From Botrytis cinerea B05.10 (Eukaryota; Ascomycota; Leotiomycetes; Helotiales; Sclerotiniaceae), in NCBI RefSeq assembly GCF_000143535.2, contig NC_037320.1:1612001-1676000 (forward strand): a stretch of 64,000 nucleotides of DNA, written 5' to 3'. The position numbers and the translations under genes were made by a program. Shown in pieces: positions 57,282 to 64,000 of the stretch (the stretch's first letter is position 1; each line of letters starts with the position of its first letter). The notes under the pieces were generated by a model. That model searched no databases. It was given only the letters and a program-made list of their open reading frames with translations, and was not told the origin of the DNA.

Positions 57282-60200
57282 TTCAACACATCTTTCCACA
57301 ACTCCCTTTCAACGAATTTACTTTCTCCGGCGTCTCAGAAGCATTGATGTTATTTTGCAATCAATACCAAATGCATTAAAAATGGATGGATGGGTTCTTG
57401 CAGTCTCTTGCAAGTCTTTTGACGGCAGCCTTTTCTTTTTCTTTTCTCGACAGGTTAGCAACAGATTTTGAAGATTGTGGGATCCAAAAACAAAACAGCT
57501 AGCAAGTGTTTGGGGGGAGAGTTTTTAAAACTATCGTTTACTACACATAAAGTACTCGAGCAACTGCTTTGGTGGTCATCTCCATGCATGCATGTAATCT
57601 TAGGAACAAATGGTAAATCTGGGAAGGACTTTTCAAGAATGTATTTCCTTTATTTCATACGACTTTCTCTTCTCGTTCCTCTTTAATTGGCTTCCTGATA
57701 TCTCTCAATATTCAATGGTTTCATTGCATTACGAGTAGGATAATAAGATAGCAATTTGAGCTGGGAAGAGTTGATGGTTAGATGTGGCAGGGCTAGGCAT
57801 GTGCTTACATGTGCATTACAATCCAAATCGATGGACGGATGGACTGATGGACTGGTGCAAATAATGGACATGTAAAGCATGTAAGGACAAGAGCAGAAAG
57901 GGGAGGACAGAAAGCTTTATTGCGCTATGCTAATTAGCTATGGGGCCTTGATTCTATCACGATGCATTTCTCCTTTACCAAGATTTCAGTCATTGACCGA
58001 ATAGACGAGGAGCACTTTTCAATTACTTTTGTTGCTTCGCTTTGTGATGTGCCTTCTTTTTCCTTCTTTTTCTTTCTTTTTCCCTCCCAGGTGATTTGAT
58101 GTCAGGTTTCTGTATTGTAATGTAAACTTGTAATGATGTTTATGTAATTGCTATTATTCTGTCTTGTTCTGATCTTTTTACTTTATACTTTGTCTTTTGT
58201 ACTGTGTATATATACCTATGCATGCATGCACCCAGTGTTCCACAACAGTAATAACACCGATACAGTTCATCCATCGCATCGCATCGTTGATCGGGCCGAT
58301 CCTCTCTCTTTCTCTGCAGCTTCTGTGGGGATTTCGCTCTGTTGTCCATGTTTGAGATGAGGCTATGTTCTTTCTTTCTTTCTCTCTTTCTATCTTTCTT
58401 TTGTTTCTTATTCGTTTATCTCTCTATTCTTTGATCTGATATATACTCTCGCGTGCGTTTGTTGGTTGGTTGGGGGAATCGGGAAGCGGGAATTTGGAAT
58501 TGGGTTTGGGATTGCGATTTGTGTACAGTGGGCAATGGGCAATGGGTATGGGTATGATGTGCATTTTTTGAGGTATGTACTGGGTCGGCTGGTATGTGGT
58601 TGGTGGAAATGGTGGTAGGTAGATGGTAGGAACGTAGATATACATACAAAGCTAAGGAAATACAGCAGGAGGTCAGAAGGCCCGATAAGGAAGTCGTGGC
58701 TGTGCGGGTGGATGAGAGGGCTGGTGAGATGTGGTGAGGGGTGGTGATGGATGAGGGAGAGGGTTGGGGATCTGGGACTTGGACTTGGGGGGGTTGGGGT
58801 TTGTGGGTTTGTGGGGTGTGAAGTGGAGGGAGAGTGGATGGGTGTGTGGGTGTGGGTGGAGTTGGTATATATATATTTACATATATAAATACTCAAGTAG
58901 TCAATTAGAAACATCCTCGTCTGTGCTTGTTGATTACCGTACTGGTTATTGTTCTGGGCATTGCATGGATCTTGGGGTTGAAGTGAACATGTTTGTAACT
59001 TTGTAGGCTAGGAGTAGGAAATACTGAATGTGGGGCGGGGAGGAGGTGTGATGTGATATTCTTTGGTATGGTATTTTTGATATGGTAGGGGATTGCATCA
59101 CTATGTGGGTTCGTCGTTGATGTTATTGCATGTTAGAGTTGTGGAATGATGGATATTTATCTATAAGTAGTCGAGTGGTGTTTGTGAGGGAAAAGGGAAT
59201 TACTCGAGTGTTCATGCCGTGCATGTACTGTGGAACAAGACGAGGGGTTTTCCTTTCTGGAATGAGTGGTAAGGAACGGATGGTTTGATGATTCATGAAT
59301 TGTGTATGTTCAGGTCAGGGACGGGCTTGCGAATATCGAAGTAGGTGATAGGCTCATGTTCACTATTGTGCTTGACTACTGCAACACCCTGGTACGCTTG
59401 TATAGATACCTGACTCTTTATATATACATGCATGCCTATCTACTTGTAACAAAACTTTAGTAATATACATACGCTTGATTCATCTTTAACAAATATATCG
59501 TATCCGATGTTTCGCATTCTATTGATCCTCACTGTGGGCTTTTGCTAGTTGATTTTCATTACGTCCCTTTTATTTTCGCTAAGAGATTTGAATTCTTTGC
59601 GTCATTTATCTCTGCGGTCAATCTTCTTTACAATGAAAGGGGTTTCTCTTTCTCAGACTTCCATATTCTTTGTCTATTGCCACCTCCTTGGTACACTTAT
59701 CCTCATCTCCATCCATCACCAAACCCAAGTGCTCAAATGAGGTTTTCCTAAGTTTTATTATGTGCTTGTATGTATCTAGCCGTTCGATACCTGTACATGT
59801 ATTGTCCAGTACCGCAGACGGCGACGAGTTAATGGCAAGAACAAGAATTTCGCATAGAGATTTTGATATTTTACTAGTCCATCCCATGTGTGTGACAATC
59901 ACCGTATGCGTCAATGCGAGAAAGACATTTGAGAGGAGAATGGATAAAGCGAGCTGTCTAGTGATTCATCAAAGAGAATAGCTATAGCCAAATCGAAATC
60001 GATTGACGATGATGTGTGTATATCTCTTAAGATCATTTTGTTGCCCCGATGCCATAGACTCATAAAGCAAGCTACCTTATACAGGGGCTTGCGCCTCGAA
60101 TTGTGCGACCGCACGAATCTTGAAGGAATGAAGGGGTGAAATAGATTAACACTCTAGGACACCTTACAATTGACAAATTCAAGTCATCTGGATCTTGAAC

Positions 60201-60749
60201 ATTTGGCAGAATTAAGGAGTTTCCGGTGCCTGCAACTGCTAATAGTGTTGCAGCATCACACGAAGACAATTGTATGGACTGTAGAAAACCAAGCTGGCCA
60301 CAAGTGCACTTGCGACTTTCATTGCAAGATGAAAACATGCTCTCAATCATTCAAGAATATACTGCAGTGCTTCATTCTTCATGTTTAAAACTTTGAGGCA
60401 TCGTCTCGTAAGGTTAGCCTTAGAAACATCTGAAAACTCGCTGAATAGGATCTCTAACCCACAGTATAGAATGTGTCGAAGATGCAGACTTCAAATGTTC
60501 GACAGCACAATCTCATGTGTTTATGTTACTGTGTGCCACATTGACCTTGCTTTTCTGGCAAATCTGCGATGAATGGGAAAGGGTGTGGTATTCTGGTGAC
60601 GAACCATCACACCAGGCCTCAGGCCACCAAATCCGGCTTGTCGGAGTCCGCGGAGCACCGTGGGCTGTGACATGAACATGTGCATATATGCTGTCAATCA
60701 ACCGTTGTGTGCGTATGCTGTTGTTAAAATTGTCGAAGAAAACTACATT
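57282..60749. other. 3.5-kb gene-poor region
   Basis: No gene seen. TTTC/TTTCT-rich runs lie near 58040-58090 and 58370-58400, and a G-rich stretch near 58730-58870. The frame at 58408-58914 on the minus strand is Pro/Thr/Ser/His simple-sequence translation of that stretch. The last ~100 bp contains the TCCGCGGA palindrome before the next regulator. Confidence 0.55.
60647..60654. promoter_or_regulatory. Palindrome TCCGCGGA (everted CGG pair, PDRE-like)
   Basis: Perfect 8-bp palindrome 96-103 bp upstream of the start codon of the Zn2Cys6 gene at 60750. The same octamer is the yeast Pdr1/Pdr3 response element; CGG pairs are the usual Zn2Cys6 targets. Binding here is an inference. Confidence 0.45.
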
Positions 60750-63260
60750 ATGGAAATGACCGCGGAGCCACGGAATTCACAATCTCCTGGCCATACTGCG
60801 AATCAGTCACGTGCTGTAAGTTTCGCGACGCTGTAGAGACCTGGTAGAGACTGCTAATCGTTGTTCTATATTATAGTGTGATCAGTGTCATCGAAGGAAG
60901 GTGCGTCAAGAAATTGAACATGTTCATTTGGTCGATTTCTGATTATTTAGATTCGTTGCGACAGACGGGTCCCTTGTTCGAACTGCCAAACAGCCAATTT
61001 ACCATGCCGAACTCTGGCTCGGCGGCCTGTGTTGGCCCAGGTCAGACCAAGCACCAGAAGCAACGAGTAAGGTGATTTCTATTTTGTGGATACTTAAAGT
61101 AACGTACCTTTCAGAGATAGCAGATTTGAACGTCTCGAGAAGCAACTTTCCGATATTCAGCGGACTTTGTCAATGCTGCAAAGCAGTCTCATGGAGTCAA
61201 AAGTATCTGACTATCCTTCCGATTCGGCAGAAGTGAGAGACAAACCCGACACCACGGCCAATCAGCATCCTGCGGTAGTCACGAGAGACGGCTCAAGCGT
61301 GACATCTTCAGAAATGCTCGCCTATGAAGGTGCATCATCTCTTAGTGTTCAGTCGCACCTTGCAAGCGAGATATTTCGAGACCTAGTCAAAGGGAACCCT
61401 CTTGATAGTTCGGCCCCAGATATTAGCATGGATTACTCGCAGCTCGACAAGGCTTTGAATCGCAATGATCCACAGTCACTTCTTTACGATAAATCCTTTC
61501 CAGAGACAAAACACCAAGAGAAGTCTCAAGGGAATATTGTAATGCCCCCCTTGACTGATATCGTGCTGCTCTTGAAATGGACTAAAGGTGATTATATATA
61601 CACGATCGATCTAGTTGTCTCACTGACTCAATGCAGGCCCTACACAGCCGACTTTGTTGTCCTTTCTTCCCCTTGTCTCTATCTCTGAGCTCGACAGCCT
61701 CTGCAAAAAGGCTTACTTCGAAATGGAAGAATGCACCACCTCCGACTTGATTATCATGAATGCGTGTTTACTATTTTTACTTCCAGAATACTGTATTTCA
61801 CAGAGCAATGATGACTCTGTAACAGCAAAGTGCCGTCTCAATAGCCTTCTTTGCCAGAGAAATCTAGAATTGGCCCTGAGTCGTTTAAATCTATTCATGA
61901 ATTTGTCATTGGATAATGCAAAAGCTTTGATATTGGCCGTGAGCAGCAACACATTCACCACGTTTTATGATTCCGCTGACTAGGATAGTCAATGTATGCC
62001 ATAGGTACACATTCTCTTAGTATGGCTTGGACATTGATTTCCACAGCAGCCAGACTATGTCATAGTCTGGGTCATCATTGTTTGACCGTCCAAAAGAACA
62101 CGAGTAGTAGTGATGAAAATACGAAGAGGGTGTTGTTTGGGTATGTCTACATTCTAGACCAGACGCTTTCCTTGAGACTTGGCCGGCCATCGAGTCTTCG
62201 CGAGTGCGACCTCGCAACAGACTCTCTTCCCACCACGTCGACTTCTGATCTGCAGGTATCGGACTTTGTTTGGTCCCTGTGGATAGAGGCAGCCAAACTT
62301 CATGCTTGGACATTCGAACGCCTCTATAGTCCCAAAGCCATGGAGCTATCACAAAACGCGCGTACAGAAGCTATGAGAAATCTCGCTTTGCTCACTCTCG
62401 CTGCAAAATCTAGGAATTCTAAGGTAGCATAACGTTTTCATACATGCTTTATTAATTCTAATACTATTTTCACTAATATGTCATAGCTCGAAGGCCAGTT
62501 CTGCGATTCTGGGGCTAGCCCCCACCAATATCTTGATTTCGTCCAGCGTGCAAACGATGTGGTTTTTTTGTCTCTTTTGACGCTAATTTACCGATCAATC
62601 CCTAACGAAAGCTCTGATACATTGTCCCCGTTCAACCAACAATGTCTCGAAGCGGCCCAGGCGGCACTCGCAGCACATCATTTCTGCTATGTCAACTACA
62701 AGGATAAGCACAAATATATATGGACAATATATCTGCAGTGGTTTGTGACATCCCAAGCTGACCAAGAAATACGACTAACGATTTGATTAAGGACCGTCCT
62801 TGCATGCCCCATCATACCCTTTCTCGTTATGTTTTGTCATGCCGTCACGACCCTCTCCCTTGAGACTATGGAAGATTTGGAAAAGTTCGTCACCTCCCTC
62901 CAGCCAGTTACTCAGACCTATATTGCCGGCTCAAAAACTCACGCACTTTGTCAACGGTTCTACAATGCTGGAAAATCCTACATTGAGACGCAACTGCAGC
63001 GACAGAAGGAGGCAAGCATGACGGACACGTGCCCGGATCTTGGTGCGACCATTTTCACCGATATCATACCCGAGTTCTGGCATGTCTCTGATGGTACGAG
63101 TTACACTCCAGGAAATTCTGGGCTGAACACTCCAGGGAGGCGACAGATGCAATTTGGACAAGATCTTATGTCAGAAGAAGATGGTTGGTTTTTCGGAGAC
63201 CCAACCATTTTGGGACTTGCCGACGATATTTACCATAATATAGGCAACAGGTCGGTGTAG
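60750..63260 (+). CDS. Zn2Cys6 transcription factor with fungal_trans domain
   Basis: Nuclear regulator. Eight exons fit: 60750-60815, 60877-60900, 60951-61066, 61115-61587, 61637-61938, 61989-62423, 62487-62740 and 62792-63260, giving 712 aa. Introns are 48-63 nt and phase-exact; the last uses an AAG acceptor. The zinc cluster is CDQCHRRKIRC then DRRVPCSNCQTANLPC, ligands C23, C26, C33, C39, C42 and C49 (2-6-5-2-6). Exon 2 is a 24-nt microexon encoding just CDQCHRRK. A coiled-coil linker follows (RFERLEKQLSDIQRTLSML). The middle homology region contains PLVSISELDSLCKKAYFEM, SMAWTLISTAARLCHSLG, the RVLFGYVYILDQTLSLRLGR motif and PSSLRECDL, standard for fungal_trans (PF04082-type) regulators. 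A second in-frame ATG at 60756 is possible. A sterol-reductase-like gene starts 497 bp downstream. Confidence 0.9.
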
Positions 63261-63756
63261 TGCGATGTAAATAAATGGAAAATTATAGGCTTTCATTCTC
63301 GTCAACCGTGAAATTTGAACATGTCCTGATACAAAATAAACCGCATGGGATCTATGATTGATAGTTTCGACATGGAAAATGCTTCGATGGTTGCCTACGA
63401 ACCATTTTATATGTTTTGTGCTTGTCTCGGTGTGACGGACTTCCGCGGCATCCACGGTCGAAGTGGATCACTATCCAACTTTATGTAGACGGAGCCCAGT
63501 ATTTGATCCTCCACGGTATCCTCTTGTCCGCGGTAGCCCGACGGACAGCAAGCGTGCACTCTCGTTTTTGATGTCTCTTTTGGTGTTAAAGGGGCATGGC
63601 TGGTGGTTTTGCCGGCCGTTCACAATTTCCGTTGTGGATCGATCATTACTATGAGACGATTTGGTTGGAAATATAAAGTGCGAAGCTTTTCCTCCGATGT
63701 TTACTTCTCATGTTTGCAGTAACAAGTTGCTCTCAGGGTTGTCAAGTAGGAACAGC
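63261..63756. promoter_or_regulatory. Intergenic/promoter region before the reductase-like gene
   Basis: This 496 bp holds the regulator's 3' UTR and the promoter of the edge gene. Two CCG-CGG palindromes lie inside, TCCGCGGC at 63442-63449 and TCCGCGGT at 63527-63534. Confidence 0.5.
63442..63534. promoter_or_regulatory. Pair of TCCGCGG elements
   Basis: TCCGCGGC (63442-63449) and TCCGCGGT (63527-63534) are 85 bp apart and 223-315 bp upstream of the ATG at 63757. Each differs only in the last base from the TCCGCGGA element in front of the neighbouring regulator gene. Confidence 0.45.
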
Positions 63757-64000
63757 ATGGCTCAATATCAGAATACCAATCAAGGGAGAGAAAGGGAGTA
63801 TGCAGCGCCCGCCATGAAACGTTTACTCACTGGCTAATTGTATCATAGGACCTCACGTCTAGTCAGTAAGGACGTGGGGACGCACGAGCGTCAACGAGGA
63901 AATCATCTCCGAGAAAATGATTCATCGCCGTCATCATCCAGCACCATAAAAGATGCAACAATTGATAATGGCTCGGCGCATTACGAGTTCGGTGGTCCCT
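63757..64000 (+). CDS. Sterol reductase-like (ERG4/ERG24 family) membrane protein, N-terminus only
   Basis: Runs off the right edge. Exon 1 is 63757-63797; a 51-nt intron (63798-63848, GTATGC donor, ATCATAG acceptor) leads to exon 2, open from 63849 to the end. The unspliced frame stops at once, so the intron is required. The 64 visible residues are MAQYQNTNQGREREETSRLV and a polar, Ser-rich cytosolic tail, ending in HYEFGGP. In ERG4/ERG24 sterol reductases a short polar N-terminus leads into a YEFGGP motif just before the first membrane helix. That single motif is the whole basis for the family call, so it is tentative. If right, the enzyme would reduce a C24(28) or C14 sterol double bond in the ER. 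Confidence 0.5.

Noticed and set aside
58408..58914. 168-codon minus-strand Pro/Thr/Ser/His frame
   Set aside because: Low-complexity reading of a G-rich stretch; parallel frames on the same strand are equally open.
60750..64000. Secondary-metabolite gene cluster
   Set aside because: A regulator next to a reductase-like gene is suggestive, but no polyketide, peptide or terpene synthase is present in the window.

Overview
The window is nuclear DNA of a filamentous ascomycete (Pezizomycotina). Genes carry short GT-AG introns, mostly 48-63 nt, with CTAAC/CTAAT-type branch points close to the acceptor. Families are fungal: Zn2Cys6 and bZIP-DUF3425 regulators, a PDR/ABCG drug pump, an MCT-like carrier and a fungal CorA-like protein. 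Intergenic DNA is fairly AT-rich and full of microsatellites. A Leotiomycete such as Botrytis or Sclerotinia is plausible, but that is an inference from general character and not shown by the sequence. All exon models were made by hand from reading frame, splice consensus and family alignment from memory.

1-19.99 kb: the 5' part of an unknown low-complexity protein (minus strand, leaving the left edge), a monocarboxylate-type MFS carrier, an ethanolamine kinase, a bZIP-DUF3425 factor standing alone between 3.6 kb and 5.4 kb of non-coding DNA, a CorA-like membrane protein (minus) and a GNAT acetyltransferase.

20.49-31.63 kb is gene-dense: mitochondrial HSP78 (minus) divergent from eEF1B-alpha (plus), EMC5/MMgT, the meiotic MutS homologue MSH5, and a small secreted, probably GPI-anchored protein with GSAK repeats.

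34.56-39.57 kb holds a full-length PDR-type ABC transporter (7 exons, 1561 aa). After it come an intron-containing tRNA-Lys(CUU), a long CATA microsatellite and a UBTD1-like ubiquitin-domain protein with an acylated-type N-terminus (minus).

46.33-50.56 kb is a compact block for RNA polymerase and mRNA biogenesis: the shared polymerase subunit RPC10/Rpb12, the Pol II assembly GTPase NPA3/GPN1 convergent to it, and the spliceosomal CWF19-like protein divergent from NPA3 across 214 bp.

50.57-64.00 kb is sparse. It has two unrelated Zn2Cys6 regulators, at 55.0 and 60.75 kb, and at the right edge the first 64 residues of a membrane sterol-reductase-like protein. Palindromic CCGCGG elements flank the second regulator and precede the reductase-like gene.

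Best leads: (1) in both Zn2Cys6 genes the first half of the zinc cluster lies on a small symmetric exon whose skipping would keep the frame but remove two zinc ligands; (2) the regulator/sterol-reductase pair with clustered CCG-CGG palindromes; (3) a start codon isolated on its own exon in the UBTD1-like gene, so that splicing creates the acylation signal; (4) the GSAK-repeat secreted protein.
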